64,000 nucleotides of DNA from Corynebacterium halotolerans YIM 70093 = DSM 44683 (GCF_000341345.1 NC_020302.1:538075-602074), one strand, 5' to 3'; shown: positions 26,375 to 35,947, numbered from the stretch's first letter. Translations and numbers: made by a program. Notes: generated by a model from the sequence alone, not told the origin.

Positions 26375-27508
26375 CTACTTTCCGCCCAGGACGGCGGCGG
26401 TGATGGAGCTGAGGTCGAAGGCCGCCGGGGAGCCGGCGGGGGAGGAGGCGCCGGCGGCCGCGGCACGGTCGGCGGCGGTATCCTCGCTCGCGGTCGGGGT
26501 GCCGGAGCCGTTCGAGTGCACGGTCTCTGGGCGGGACTGCAGGAGCAGCAGGTTCTGCCCGTCCGGCAGGTCGGCGTCCAGGGCCCACTCGATGTCCTGC
26601 GGGCACCGGTAGTGCTTCTCCGCCCGCTTGGCCATCTGCGCGACGGCCTTCAGCTCCGCGTCGGTGAGGCTGCGGACTGCGGCGCGCTCGGCCGGGACCT
26701 CTCGTTCCACGAGCGTGCCGGAGGCGGCGTCGGGCACCAGTTCGGCGTGCTTTTCGCCGATGTGCTCGGAGACGACCTGCAGGGTGATCTTGTCGAGGAG
26801 GATGTTGTCCGGGGTGACCTCCCCGGAGACCACCATCTCGCCGACTCCCCAGGAGGCGTCGACGGTGACCTTGGAGCGGTCCCCGTTGGCCGGATTCAGG
26901 GTCATGGCCACGCCGGCCACGCGGGAGTTGACCATCTTCTGGACGACCACGGCCATCGACAGTCCCTCGTTGGGGATGTTGTTCTTCAGTCGGTAGATGA
27001 TCGCCCGGGAGGTGTACAGGGAGGCCCAGCACTTACGGATGTGCTCGGTCACGGAGTCCAGGCCGATCTGCCACAGGTAGGTGTCCTGCTGGCCGGCGAA
27101 GGAGGCGTCCGGCAGGTCCTCGGCGGTGGCGGACGAGCGCACCGCGACGGGGACGTTTCCGCCGCACTGCTCCATGAGGGCCGCGTGGGAGTCGACGACG
27201 GCCTGGCGGACCTTCGTCGGGACCGGGCGGTTGCACAGTTCGTCGCGGATGATGGCGGAGACCCGGTCGACCTCGGTGACGTCGTCGGCGTCGAGATCCG
27301 TCAGCAGGCGGTTGATGTCCCCGGCGATTCCGGCCTCGACGAGGAAGTCGTCGTAGGAGGCGGTGGTGACCACGAAGCCCGGGGGCACCGGCATGCCGGC
27401 GGCGGTCATGGACACCAGCGAGGCGCCCTTGCCGCCCAGGGCCTCGAGCATCGGGGCGCGTCCGTCGTCGAAGGTCTGCACATAGGGGATGGTGGTGTGC
27501 TCAGTCAT
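26375..27508 (-). CDS. creI: 4-Methylphenyl-phosphate synthase subunit, ATP-grasp type (CreI)
   Basis: A 377-residue PPDK/PEP-synthase N-terminal (ATP-grasp) protein: LGGKGASLVSMTAAGMPVPPGFVVTT (quoted in part), VAVRSSATAEDLPDASFAGQ, VVQKMVNSRVAGVAMTLNP and a closing DIEWALD...LLLLQSRPET. It lacks the phosphohistidine domain, which is supplied by CreH, so the two make a split PEP-synthase-like enzyme activating ATP to phosphorylate 4-cresol. An Ala/Ser/Thr-rich tail follows residue about 335. It is 70 bases upstream of creH and 19 bases downstream of creJ. Confidence 0.86.
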   Translation of the reverse strand: MTEHTTIPYVQTFDDGRAPMLEALGGKGASLVSMTAAGMPVPPGFVVTTASYDDFLVEAGIAGDINRLLTDLDADDVTEVDRVSAIIRDELCNRPVPTKVRQAVVDSHAALMEQCGGNVPVAVRSSATAEDLPDASFAGQQDTYLWQIGLDSVTEHIRKCWASLYTSRAIIYRLKNNIPNEGLSMAVVVQKMVNSRVAGVAMTLNPANGDRSKVTVDASWGVGEMVVSGEVTPDNILLDKITLQVVSEHIGEKHAELVPDAASGTLVEREVPAERAAVRSLTDAELKAVAQMAKRAEKHYRCPQDIEWALDADLPDGQNLLLLQSRPETVHSNGSGTPTASEDTAADRAAAAGASSPAGSPAAFDLSSITAAVLGGK

Positions 27509-27527
27509 GATGGCTCCTCACGGAGGT

Positions 27528-28808
27528 TCAGGCATCCCAGGTGACCGGGACGGCCACGGGGACGCGGAAGGAGAGGTTTTCACGGAAGTCGACGTCGGCG
27601 TCGTCGGTCAGGCGCAGCGAGGGGGCCAGCTTCGTGGCTTCCTCGAGGCAGATCTTCGCCTGCAGCTTGGCGAGCATGTTGCCCAGGCAGTAGTGGATGC
27701 CGAAGCCGAAGGAGAGGTGCTCGCGGGCATTCGGACGGTTGAGGTCGAACTCCTCGCCGTTCTCGAAGCGGGACTCGTCGCGGTTGGCGGAGCCCATCAG
27801 GAGCAGCAGGCCGTCGCCCTTCGCGATCTCCACCCCGCCGACCTCGGTGTCCTTCAGGGCCTTGCGGCGCCAGCCGACGATCGAGCCGGAGTAGCGGAGG
27901 ACCTCGTCCACGGCGGCACCGGTCTTCTTGGGGTTGTCGATGAGGGTCTCCCACTGCTCGCGGTGGCCGAGCAGTACCCGGAAGCTGTTGGCGATCAGGG
28001 TGGTGGTGGTCTCGTGGCCGGCGAACAGCAGGGAGTACAGCAGGGAGGCGATCTCGTGGTCGGTGATCTCCGCGCCCTCCTCCTGGGCGCGGGCCAGGTC
28101 GGCGGTGAGGCTGTCCCCGCCGTTGGCGTGCGCCTCGGCGACCATGCGCTGGCACTCCTGCCAGTACTCCACCAGGCTGTGGGCGTGGGGGATCTGTTCC
28201 TCGTCGCTCAGGTCGCCCCAGGTCATGGCGGCACGGGCGTCGCTCCAGCGCTTGTAGGTGTCGACCTGGGAGGTGTCCGCGCCGATCAGGGTGAGGATGG
28301 TGATGGTCGGGATGTCGTAGGCCAGGTCCTTCACCATCTCGCCGGCGCGGTCCTCGCGGGCCAGCATGGCCTCCAGGCGGGAGGCGACGTTCGCGCGGAT
28401 GTCGGGCTCCAGCGCCTTGTAACGGCGCGGGGTGAACATCTTCTGTGCGATCGCGCGGATGCGGGTGTGCTCCGGGGGAATGCGGGCGGACAGGCCGGAG
28501 TAGGCGGTGAAACCACCCTCCTCCATGATCTTCTTCGCCTGGGGGCCGCGCTCGCGGACGGGCGCCTGGGCGTTCTCCGAGGAGAAGGTCTCCCAGTCCT
28601 CGAAGACGGACTTGATGTCGTCGTAGCGGGTGACCACCCAGTAGCCGATGCGCTCGTCGAACATCACCGGCTCCTCCCTACGCAGTTCGGCGTAGGATGG
28701 GAACGGGTTCTTCATCTGGAACGGCTCGTAGCCGTGGTGCTCGCCGCCGTGACCGAAGGGGCATCCTCCGGTGGCGGGGGCCGTGGTGGCTGAGGTTTGA
28801 AGGGTCAT
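27528..28808 (-). CDS. creJ: Cytochrome P450 of the cresol pathway (CreJ)
   Basis: A 426-residue bacterial P450: I-helix AGHETTTTLIA, the ExxR motif in DEVLRYSG, and the haem loop SFGFGIHYCLGNMLAKL with the proximal Cys. In the C. glutamicum pathway CreJ oxidises the methyl group of 4-methylphenyl phosphate to alcohol, aldehyde and acid using CreF and CreE. It is the first gene of the operon, with AAGGAGAAG before the ATG. An N-terminal GGCPFGHGGEHH stretch is unusual for its Cys/His content but precedes the fold. Confidence 0.9.
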   Translation of the reverse strand: MTLQTSATTAPATGGCPFGHGGEHHGYEPFQMKNPFPSYAELRREEPVMFDERIGYWVVTRYDDIKSVFEDWETFSSENAQAPVRERGPQAKKIMEEGGFTAYSGLSARIPPEHTRIRAIAQKMFTPRRYKALEPDIRANVASRLEAMLAREDRAGEMVKDLAYDIPTITILTLIGADTSQVDTYKRWSDARAAMTWGDLSDEEQIPHAHSLVEYWQECQRMVAEAHANGGDSLTADLARAQEEGAEITDHEIASLLYSLLFAGHETTTTLIANSFRVLLGHREQWETLIDNPKKTGAAVDEVLRYSGSIVGWRRKALKDTEVGGVEIAKGDGLLLLMGSANRDESRFENGEEFDLNRPNAREHLSFGFGIHYCLGNMLAKLQAKICLEEATKLAPSLRLTDDADVDFRENLSFRVPVAVPVTWDA

Positions 28809-29221
28809 CTCTTCTCCTTGTCCAGGGCCGTGTCGGCAACCGACTGATCCGGCGAAGGTGTTACTGCGGGCAACTTCTACATGTCACGTGATCGTCGTCA
28901 CGTGCCTTGCCTGCAGATCATCCTGAATGGTCAGGGAGGTGGACGCGAGCAAATCCTTCCACTGGATGGAAATGGGCTCTCGCCGAGTGTGCACGGGTGT
29001 CTCATGTCACAGAAGAAATAAGGTGTGAGCTGCGTAAACATTGCGTCCGTCGAAAGGCGGGTCCGGGGGCCCGGATCGGCGCCCCGGGAGGATCTCCGGG
29101 GATGTGGGGCGCCGAATTCGCGGCCGGGGGGTTGCGTCGACGGCGGGTGGTCGTTGAGCCCGTGTCGGGCGGGAGCGGCGTCGGGACGCGGTGGCCGTCC
29201 GGCCCGTGGCGCCCGGTCGGG
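28809..29221. promoter_or_regulatory. creJ upstream region with candidate operator
   Basis: A 410-base gap between the regulator gene's 3' end and creJ, both on the minus strand. Two copies of TCACGTG, at 28884-28890 and 28895-28901, are spaced 11 bp (one helical turn) and lie about 80 bases upstream of the creJ ATG. This could be the binding site of the IclR-type regulator. No convincing -10/-35 pair stands out, and no gene is supported in the rest. Confidence 0.4.
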
Positions 29222-30022
29222 CTACTTCCGGTCAGGGGCGAAACGGTGGGAGTTGATCAGGGTCTCGAGTGGGATGTGGGCGGTGGCCTTCTCAATCCGG
29301 GCACTGATGGCCTGTAGTGCGGGCAGGTGCCGCTCGCGGGTGTTGGCGCGATCCGTGGGCAGCACCAGGCCCAGGCCGGCGCCAATCCGGCCGGTGTGGA
29401 AGACCGGGACGGCGATGGAGCAGGTCCCCCGGCGCAGCTCCTCGAGGGTCATCGCGAAGCCCTGTTCCTTCACCTGCTCGAGCTCCGTGGCGAGGCGGGC
29501 CGGATTGGTGATCGCCCGGCCGGCCGTCCGGGGCAGCTCGAGATTCAGGTAGGAGTCGCGCACCCACTGCTCCTCGAAGGCGAGGAGGATCTTGCCGACG
29601 GCCGTCGCGTTCAGGGGGAGCCGTCCCCCGGCCCGGGAGGAGCGCGGCACGCGCCGGGTGCCGTAGACGCGGGTGATGTACAGCGCCTCGTCGCCGTCGC
29701 GCACCGCCAGTTGGGAGGTCTCGCCCGTCAGGGAGTACAGATCCTGGACATAGGGGTGGGCCGCCTCGCGCAGTTGCCGCCCGACGTTCTGGGACAGCTC
29801 CCAGATGCGCAGTCCCAGCTGGTAACGGCCCTCGGCGTTGCGTTCGATGAAGGCGGATTCGGCCAGCTCGCCCACCAGCCGGTGGGCGGTGCTGACGGGA
29901 AGGTCAGCCAGCTCGGCGATCTCGGTCAGGGCCAGTGGGCGGGGTTCCTTCTCGAAGGCACCCAGGATCGACAGCACCTTGGCGGTGACGGTGCGCCCGG
30001 CATCACGGTTCCCGCCGGCCAT
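29222..30022 (-). CDS. IclR-family transcriptional regulator of the cre operon
   Basis: A 266-residue IclR regulator: an N-terminal winged helix-turn-helix (AKVLSILGAFEKEPRPLALTEIAELADLPVSTAHRLV, quoted only in outline as residues about 14-50), then the IclR effector domain with LPLNATAVGKILLAF and GRIGAGLGLVLP. It lies directly upstream of creJ on the same strand, the place of the IclR-type gene of the C. glutamicum cre cluster, so it probably controls the operon in response to cresol or an intermediate. ATG 30022 is chosen because the preceding frame is not HTH-like. Activator or repressor cannot be decided. Confidence 0.88.
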   Translation of the reverse strand: MAGGNRDAGRTVTAKVLSILGAFEKEPRPLALTEIAELADLPVSTAHRLVGELAESAFIERNAEGRYQLGLRIWELSQNVGRQLREAAHPYVQDLYSLTGETSQLAVRDGDEALYITRVYGTRRVPRSSRAGGRLPLNATAVGKILLAFEEQWVRDSYLNLELPRTAGRAITNPARLATELEQVKEQGFAMTLEELRRGTCSIAVPVFHTGRIGAGLGLVLPTDRANTRERHLPALQAISARIEKATAHIPLETLINSHRFAPDRK

Positions 30023-30157
30023 CAGTGTCCCTTCCGCACGAGTCGGACGGGCCGGGTGGGATATTCGGACATGTGGCTCTCCCGTGGTCGGCAGGGGGCG
30101 GTGGCGGTGCGGACGGGCGTGCCTCCGGGGCCCGTGGTGAATATCACGATAGCGTGC

Positions 30158-30191
30158 CGGACATCGGTCCGACCGGCAATGTCCGACCGGT
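30158..30191. promoter_or_regulatory. Repeat cluster upstream of the IclR gene (candidate autoregulatory site)
   Basis: GTCCGACCGG occurs at 30168-30177 and 30182-30191 (14-bp spacing), and CGGACAT (30159-30165) faces ATGTCCG (30180-30186) as an inverted repeat. Located about 140-170 bases upstream of the regulator start, this may be a regulator-binding site. The remaining bases to secY (30192-30428) contain TTGACG at 30253 and TATATC at 30281, an imperfectly spaced candidate secY promoter. Confidence 0.35.
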
Positions 30192-30428
30192 CGCCGGCGC
30201 CGGGTGGGGTAGGGGGAGGGTGAAATACGGTTCCCCGGGCACAGCGGGTGTGTTGACGTGTTGGTAAGGTAACAGAGTCGTATATCTGTGGGCGTGGTGT
30301 CGGAGCACTCCGATGCCCCGATCTTCCGGCCGCGCCCCGGAAACTTCTCAACAATCAACTTTCCCGAATCACCTTCCCGTCGACCCCGCTGAGCGTAATC
30401 GGCGGGATCCGGGGAGCCAGGAGGCTAC

Positions 30429-31751
30429 GTGTCCGCCATCATCCAGGCATTCAAGGACGTTGATCTGCGGAAGAAGATCATCTTCACGGTCGTGATGATC
30501 ATTCTGTACCGTGTCGGTGCGCAGATCCCGTCCCCGGGTGTGGACTACGCGTCGATCAGTGGTCGACTGCGTGACCTGACCCAGGAGGAGGGCAGCGTCT
30601 ACTCGTTGATCAACCTGTTCTCGGGCGGCGCTCTTCTCCAGCTGTCGGTCTTCGCCATCGGCGTCATGCCCTTCATCACCGCGTCGATCATCGTCCAGTT
30701 GCTGACGGTGGTGATCCCCCACTTCGAGGAGCTGAAGAAGGAGGGACAGTCCGGCCAGACGAAGATGAACCAGTACACCAGGTACCTGACCCTGGCGCTG
30801 GCGCTGCTGCAGTCCGCCGGCATCGTCGCCCTGGCCGACCGTGAGCAGCTGCTGGGCGCCGGTATCCAGGTGCTGGACGCGGACCGCACCATCTGGGACC
30901 TGCTCATCCTGGTCCTCGTCATGACCTCCGGTGCCATACTGGTGATGTGGCTGGGCGAACTCATCACCGAGAAGGGCGTGGGCAACGGCATGTCCCTGCT
31001 CATCTTCGCCGGTATCGCCACGCGCATCCCGACCGACGGCATGAACATCCTGTCCAACTCCGGCGGGCTCGTCTTCGCGGCCGTCGTCGCCGCCGTGGTG
31101 ATCCTCGTCATCGGTGTGGTGTTCGTGGAGCAGGGTCAGCGTCGCATCCCGGTGCAGTACGCCAAGCGCATGGTCGGCCGTCGTCAGTACGGCGGCTCCT
31201 CGACCTACCTGCCGCTGAAGGTCAACCAGGCCGGCGTCATCCCGGTCATCTTCGCCTCCTCGCTGATCTACATGCCGGTGCTGATCACCCAGATCGTCAA
31301 TTCCGGCACTGCGGTGCCGCCGGACAACTGGTGGCAGCGCAACGTCATCCAGTACCTGCAGACCCCATCGTCCTGGCAGTACATCGTCCTGTACTTCGTC
31401 CTGATCATCTTCTTCTCCTATTTCTACGTCTCTGTGCAGTACGACCCGCACGACCAGGCGGAGAACATGAAGAAGTACGGTGGATTCATCCCGGGTATCC
31501 GCCCGGGACGGCCGACCGCGGAGTACCTGGCGTACGTGATGAACCGGCTGCTCTTCGTCGGCGCCGCCTACCTCGGCATCATCGCCGTCCTGCCGAATAT
31601 CGCCCTTGACCTGGGTGTCGGTAATGCCAGTGCTGGCATGACCGCATTCGGCGGTACCGCCATCCTGATTATGGTGTCGGTCGCCCTGACCACGGTGAAG
31701 CAGATCGAAAGCCAGCTTCTCCAAAGCAACTACGAAGGACTGCTCAAATGA
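30429..31751 (+). CDS. secY: Preprotein translocase subunit SecY
   Basis: A 440-residue SecY with ten membrane helices, the plug-region [20 protein letters not shown], the cytoplasmic loop [17 protein letters not shown] and the C-terminal [20 protein letters not shown]. It forms the protein-conducting channel with SecE and SecG. The start is GTG at 30429 after GGAGCCAGGAGG. It overlaps adk by 4 bases. The gene is displaced from the spc operon by the cre insertion. Confidence 0.97.
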   Translation: MSAIIQAFKDVDLRKKIIFTVVMIILYRVGAQIPSPGVDYASISGRLRDLTQEEGSVYSLINLFSGGALLQLSVFAIGVMPFITASIIVQLLTVVIPHFEELKKEGQSGQTKMNQYTRYLTLALALLQSAGIVALADREQLLGAGIQVLDADRTIWDLLILVLVMTSGAILVMWLGELITEKGVGNGMSLLIFAGIATRIPTDGMNILSNSGGLVFAAVVAAVVILVIGVVFVEQGQRRIPVQYAKRMVGRRQYGGSSTYLPLKVNQAGVIPVIFASSLIYMPVLITQIVNSGTAVPPDNWWQRNVIQYLQTPSSWQYIVLYFVLIIFFSYFYVSVQYDPHDQAENMKKYGGFIPGIRPGRPTAEYLAYVMNRLLFVGAAYLGIIAVLPNIALDLGVGNASAGMTAFGGTAILIMVSVALTTVKQIESQLLQSNYEGLLK

Positions 31752-32293
31752 GACTCGTACTCCTCGGACCCCCCGGTGCCGGCAAGGGCACCCAGGCCGC
31801 CCTCCTCTCCGAGAAGCTCGGCGTGCCGCACATCTCCACCGGTGACCTGTTCCGCGCCAACATCGGCGAGGGCACCCCGCTGGGCGTCGAGGCCAAGAGC
31901 TACATCGACGCCGGCAAGCTCGTGCCGACCGATGTCACCGCCCGCATGGTCAAGTCCCGCCTCGCCGAGAACGACGCTCAGGAGGGCTTCCTCCTCGACG
32001 GTTTCCCGCGCACCGTGGAGCAGGCCGAGATCCTGGCCGACCACCTCACCGAGCAGAGCCTCGAGCTCGACGGCGTACTGAACTTCCGGATCGCCGAGGA
32101 CGTCGTCGTCGAGCGCATGCTGGCCCGCGGCCGCGCCGACGACAACGAGGAGACCATCCGCACCCGTCTGTCCGTCTACCACGACGAGACCGCACCGCTC
32201 ATCGAGCACTACGGCGACAGGATCATCCCGATCGACGCCGAGGGCGAGGTCGACGAGATCAACGCCCGCGCGATGTCCGCCCTGGGCAAGTAG
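31748..32293 (+). CDS. adk: Adenylate kinase (short, LID-less)
   Basis: A 181-residue adenylate kinase: P-loop [10 protein letters not shown] at residues 7-16, AMP-site [10 protein letters not shown] and [11 protein letters not shown]. The large zinc-type LID insert is absent, as is normal in actinobacteria; a short loop ([19 protein letters not shown]) replaces it. It balances AMP, ADP and ATP. Its ATG overlaps the secY stop (ATGA), indicating coupled translation. Confidence 0.97.
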   Translation: MRLVLLGPPGAGKGTQAALLSEKLGVPHISTGDLFRANIGEGTPLGVEAKSYIDAGKLVPTDVTARMVKSRLAENDAQEGFLLDGFPRTVEQAEILADHLTEQSLELDGVLNFRIAEDVVVERMLARGRADDNEETIRTRLSVYHDETAPLIEHYGDRIIPIDAEGEVDEINARAMSALGK

Positions 32294-32310
32294 CCCGCGG
32301 ACCACGCGAC

Positions 32311-32352
32311 CAGGGGCCGGTTCCGATCAACTCGGGGCGCGGCCCCTTTCTG
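32311..32352 (+). terminator. Hairpin terminator between adk and map
   Basis: AGGGGCCG at 32312-32319 pairs with CGGCCCCT at 32340-32347 around a 20-base loop, followed by TTCTGTT. It may attenuate transcription into map. Confidence 0.65.
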
Positions 32353-32422
32353 TTCCCTCCGGCCACCCGGCTACGGGCCACCCCGCACCACCATTCCCGC
32401 TCAACCAGACCAAGGAGACCCC

Positions 32423-33217
32423 ATGGGATTCCGTTCCAAGAAGCGCGCCATCGCCGCCAAGACGCCAGGTGAGCTCGACGCCATGCAGGCGGCGGGCGAG
32501 ATCGTCGGCCGCGCCCTGCAGGCGGTGCGGGCCGCCGCCGCCCCCGGCGTGACAACGCTCGAACTCGACGAGGTCGCCGAAACCACCATCCGTGAGGCCG
32601 GGGCCGTGCCGACCTTCAAGGGCTACCAGGGCTTCCCGGGCTCGATCTGCACCTCCGTCAACGACGTCATCGTCCACGGCATCCCGGACGCCGACACCGT
32701 GCTGGCCCCCGGCGATCTCGTCTCGATCGATTGCGGTGCCACCTTCGAGGGCTGGGTGGGCGACTCCGCCTGGTCCTTCGGAGTCGGCGAGCTCGCCGAG
32801 GACGTCGAGGCACTCAACCGGGCCACGGAGTGGGTGCTCATGCAGGGGCTGAAGGCGATGGTGCCGGGCAACCGGCTCACCGACGTCTCCCACGCCCTCG
32901 AGGCGGCCACCCGCAAGGCCGAGCAGAAGTTCGGCGTCGCGCTCGGTATCGTCGACGGCTACGGCGGCCACGGCATCGGCCGCACCATGCATGAGGACCC
33001 TTACCTGGCCAATGAGGGCCGTCCCGGCCGCGGCCCGCTGATCCAGGAGGGTTCGGTGCTGGCGATCGAACCCATGCTCACTCTGGGCACGGAGGACTCC
33101 GCCGTGCTCGACGACGACTGGACGGTGGTCACCCTCGACGGCTCCGTCGCCGCCCACTGGGAGCACACCGTCGCCGCCACCTCCGGTGGCCCGCGGATTC
33201 TCACCCCCCGTTCCTGA
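32423..33217 (+). CDS. map: Methionine aminopeptidase type I
   Basis: A 264-residue MetAP-I with the five metal ligands in sequence: Asp in [10 protein letters not shown], Asp in GWVGDSAWS, His in [13 protein letters not shown], Glu in VLAIEPM and Glu in HWEHTVA. It removes N-terminal Met from new proteins. ATG 32423 is preceded by AAGGAG. It keeps the conserved secY-adk-map order. Confidence 0.96.
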   Translation: MGFRSKKRAIAAKTPGELDAMQAAGEIVGRALQAVRAAAAPGVTTLELDEVAETTIREAGAVPTFKGYQGFPGSICTSVNDVIVHGIPDADTVLAPGDLVSIDCGATFEGWVGDSAWSFGVGELAEDVEALNRATEWVLMQGLKAMVPGNRLTDVSHALEAATRKAEQKFGVALGIVDGYGGHGIGRTMHEDPYLANEGRPGRGPLIQEGSVLAIEPMLTLGTEDSAVLDDDWTVVTLDGSVAAHWEHTVAATSGGPRILTPRS

Positions 33218-33383
33218 GTGGGGCCGGGCGGTGCCGGGCCCCGGGAATGCGGCGGACGGGGTTGCGCTGACCTGCCGGGGAGTGGGGACGGTGTTCCTGG
33301 GGCCGGTGCCGCGCCACCCCCGGAGGGCTGCCGGATCAAGCAGTGTGGTGTGAATCACTCCAGGTTCGTTTTATGCTCAAGGC

Positions 33384-34079
33384 ATGTTCCCGCAGATTCG
33401 CCGTCCCCGGTCCACCTCCATGAAGCGATGTGTCACCCACCTCGCGTCCGCCGGTGCCCTTCTGGCCTCGCTGCTGGCCGCTCCCGCGGCAGTGTCCGCT
33501 CAACCGGCGTTGCCCGAAAGTTCCTCCCGGATGCTCGACGAGGCCGGAGCCGCCGCCCGCGAGGGCGCCTGGGAGGCCCGCAACCAGTTGCATGACCGGT
33601 CGGAGGAGCTTCCGCCGGAACTCGCCGGCAGCAGCCGCGACGGGGTCGATGCGGTCGTCGAGGGCCTGTTCCCCGGGCTGATCGAGGAACGTGCACTGCC
33701 TCCGGCCCCGGAACCGGCGCCCTTCGACCGTGGTTCCTGCCCGCCGGCGGCCCGTGCGTGCGTGGATCTCGACGGTCGCCGCTCCTGGCTGCAGGAGGGC
33801 GGCGAGGTCAGCTACGGCCCGGTGCCGATCTCGATCGGACGGATCGGCCACGAGACTCCACGGGGCACCCACCACGTCAACCGCAAGGTCATCGACGAGG
33901 TCAGCTACATCTACGACCTGGCGCCGATGCCGTACTCGGTCTACTTCACCCACAACGGCCACGCCTTCCACGAGGGTGACCTCAGCACCTCCTCGGCCGG
34001 CTGCATCCGGCTCAGCCATAATGACGCGGTCACCTACTTCAATGAGCTGCAGATCGGCGACATGGTCCACGTCTACTGA
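33384..34079 (+). CDS. Secreted L,D-transpeptidase (YkuD), copy 1
   Basis: A 231-residue exported protein. An N-terminal signal sequence (basic MKR... region, then a hydrophobic run ending near AAPAAVSAQPA) is followed by an alpha-helical linker and a YkuD catalytic domain with the motif HEGDLSTSSAGCIRLSHNDA, in which His and the Ser-x-Gly-Cys active site are intact. A Cys pair (GSCPPAARACVD) is conserved with copy 2. YkuD enzymes cross-link peptidoglycan stems or attach proteins. The ATG at 33384 (AAGG upstream) could be replaced by an ATG at 33420. Copy 2 follows after 103 bases. Confidence 0.86.
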   Translation: MFPQIRRPRSTSMKRCVTHLASAGALLASLLAAPAAVSAQPALPESSSRMLDEAGAAAREGAWEARNQLHDRSEELPPELAGSSRDGVDAVVEGLFPGLIEERALPPAPEPAPFDRGSCPPAARACVDLDGRRSWLQEGGEVSYGPVPISIGRIGHETPRGTHHVNRKVIDEVSYIYDLAPMPYSVYFTHNGHAFHEGDLSTSSAGCIRLSHNDAVTYFNELQIGDMVHVY

Positions 34080-34182
34080 CCGGGAGGCGCCGGTCCCGTC
34101 CTCCCACCCCCGGGTGACGGGCAGGGCAGGAAAATCGACCTCCGGCAGGTGGGAATCTACTTGACGTGTTTATACTCTGCTC

Positions 34183-34935
34183 ATGCAGTTCACGCCCCGC
34201 ACCGTCATGTCGGCCTTCACGCGCCGCGGCACCGCACTGATCGCCGCCGCTGCCGCATCCATCGCCCTGATCGCGGCCCCCGTCGCCGCCTCCGCCGCCC
34301 CGGTGCTGCCCGCCGGCTCATCCTCCCCGGAGGAGGTCGTCACCTCCGTTGAGACCGGACTGCGCGACACCGTCTGGGACACCCGCACCACCCTGCACCA
34401 GCAGGCCGACGTGCTGCCGCCGCAGGCCGCCGACATCTTCCGCGGTGCCGTCGACGATGCCGTCGAGGGCGTGTTCCCCGGTCTGGTCGCCGAGCGTTCC
34501 CCCGCTCCCGAGCCGGATCCGGTGCCGGTCGTCGCGACCGCCCCGGCCGCCGAGCCCGCGCCCGCCGCCAAGCCGGGCTTCGACTTCGGTTCCTGCCCGC
34601 CGGCGGCCCGCGCCTGCGTGGATCTCGACGGTCGCCGCACCTGGTTGCAGCGCGACGGCGTCGTCACCCACGGTGCGGTGCACATGGCCCCGGGCAAGCC
34701 GGGACAGGAGACCCCGAGCGGGACCTTCTACGTCAACCGCAAGGTCAAGGACGAGATCTCCTACGAGTTCAACAACGCCCCGATGCCGTACGCCGTGTAC
34801 TTCACCTACAACGGGCACGCTTTCCACCAGGGCGATCCGGCCTACCTGTCCGCCGGCTGCATCCGCCTGAACCACGACGACGCCGTGAAGTACTTCAACG
34901 AGCTGCAGATCGGTGACATGGTCTACATCTACTGA
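34183..34935 (+). CDS. Secreted L,D-transpeptidase (YkuD), copy 2
   Basis: A 250-residue paralogue of the preceding gene: signal peptide (ALIAAAAASIALIAAPVAASA), a longer Pro/Ala-rich linker (PAPEPDPVPVVATAPAAEPA) and a YkuD domain with HQGDPAYLSAGCIRLNHDDA, the catalytic Cys and His intact. From GSCPPAARACVDLDGRR to the C-terminus (ending GDMVYIY, copy 1 GDMVHVY) the two are near-identical, so this is a tandem duplication with a diverged linker. It probably acts on periplasmic peptidoglycan under the mycomembrane. Confidence 0.87.
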   Translation: MQFTPRTVMSAFTRRGTALIAAAAASIALIAAPVAASAAPVLPAGSSSPEEVVTSVETGLRDTVWDTRTTLHQQADVLPPQAADIFRGAVDDAVEGVFPGLVAERSPAPEPDPVPVVATAPAAEPAPAAKPGFDFGSCPPAARACVDLDGRRTWLQRDGVVTHGAVHMAPGKPGQETPSGTFYVNRKVKDEISYEFNNAPMPYAVYFTYNGHAFHQGDPAYLSAGCIRLNHDDAVKYFNELQIGDMVYIY

Positions 34936-35017
34936 CCGCTCGCCGGCTCCGCCCTGAACCAGGACCCTCCCGCCACGTTGACCAGCTGTGTCGGGAGTGG
35001 GTTCCCCGGTGAGGGGT

Positions 35018-35046
35018 TTGTTTTTATGCCCTCTCAACTGTAGGAT
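35018..35046 (+). promoter_or_regulatory. infA: Putative infA promoter
   Basis: TTGTTT at 35018-35023 and TAGGAT at 35041-35046 are spaced by 17 bp. Transcription would start near 35053, giving a leader of about 110 bases before the infA ATG. Confidence 0.55.
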
Positions 35047-35164
35047 GATCCAACGGTGTGTGTGCACCCGCACTCACGCCTGCAGTGGACATGTATGAAA
35101 TCTAAGGTGCCCCACTACACCGATCGCCCCGCCGGCGTCGGTCGGCACCGGGAATGTGGAGGAT

Positions 35165-35383
35165 ATGGCTAAGGAAGGCGCCATCGAGGTTGAGGGCCGG
35201 ATCATCGAGCCCCTGCCGAATGCAATGTTCCGTGTCGAACTCGACAACGGGCACAAGGTTCTCGCTCACATCAGTGGCAAGATGCGCCAGCACTACATCC
35301 GTATCCTCCCCGAGGATCGCGTCGTCGTGGAGCTTTCTCCCTACGATCTGACCCGCGGACGCATCGTCTACCGCTACAAGTAA
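35165..35383 (+). CDS. infA: Translation initiation factor IF-1
   Basis: A 72-residue S1-like OB-fold protein: [20 protein letters not shown], then [20 protein letters not shown] and RIVYRYK. IF-1 binds the 30S A site during initiation. ATG 35165 is chosen (GGAGG just upstream and canonical MAKEGAIE start); a GTG nine bases earlier is less likely. No rpmJ lies between infA and rpsM, as is usual in corynebacteria. Confidence 0.96.
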   Translation: MAKEGAIEVEGRIIEPLPNAMFRVELDNGHKVLAHISGKMRQHYIRILPEDRVVVELSPYDLTRGRIVYRYK

Positions 35384-35575
35384 GAGCAAACCGCCTCCCT
35401 GCTCCACCGTGCGCGTGTCCGCGTCTGACGCGGTGCGCACCTCACTCACCTCCGGCCGCGGTGGCTGGAGCCCCACGGATCTCGGTCCATCGTCCAGTCT
35501 CGGTCTGGGCAAAGCACCGATTGGTGGGGATGAGCCGGGAGAAAACCACCGTAACAACCCGAAAGGTACTGCCAC

Positions 35576-35944
35576 ATGGCACGTCTTGCTGGTGTTGACC
35601 TCCCGCGCAACAAGCGCATGGAGATCGCACTCACCTACATCTACGGCATCGGCCCCGCCCGTGCCGCCAAGCTGCTCGAGGAGACCGGTATCTCTCCCGA
35701 CCTGCGTACCGACAACCTCACTGACGAGCAGATCGCATCCCTGCGTGACGTCATCGAGGCCACCTGGAAGGTCGAGGGTGACCTCCGCCGCCAGGTTCAG
35801 GCCGACATCCGCCGCAAGATCGAGATCGGCTCCTACCAGGGTCTGCGCCACCGTCGTGGACTGCCCGTCCGCGGCCAGCGCACCAAGACCAACGCCCGTA
35901 CGCGCAAGGGTCCCAAGAAGACGATCGCCGGAAAGAAGAAGTAA
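35576..35944 (+). CDS. rpsM: 30S ribosomal protein S13
   Basis: A 122-residue S13 starting [20 protein letters not shown], with the helix-two-turns-helix region, the [20 protein letters not shown] signature and a lysine-rich tail. It forms bridges with the 50S head. AAAGG precedes the ATG. It is first of the alpha-operon group rpsM-rpsK-rpsD-rpoA-rplQ. Confidence 0.97.
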   Translation: MARLAGVDLPRNKRMEIALTYIYGIGPARAAKLLEETGISPDLRTDNLTDEQIASLRDVIEATWKVEGDLRRQVQADIRRKIEIGSYQGLRHRRGLPVRGQRTKTNARTRKGPKKTIAGKKK

Positions 35945-35947
35945 CTC

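Noticed and set aside
30369..31724. 451-residue minus-strand frame opposite secY
   Set aside because: Low-complexity Asp/His/Gly composition typical of an antisense shadow; secY is unambiguous.
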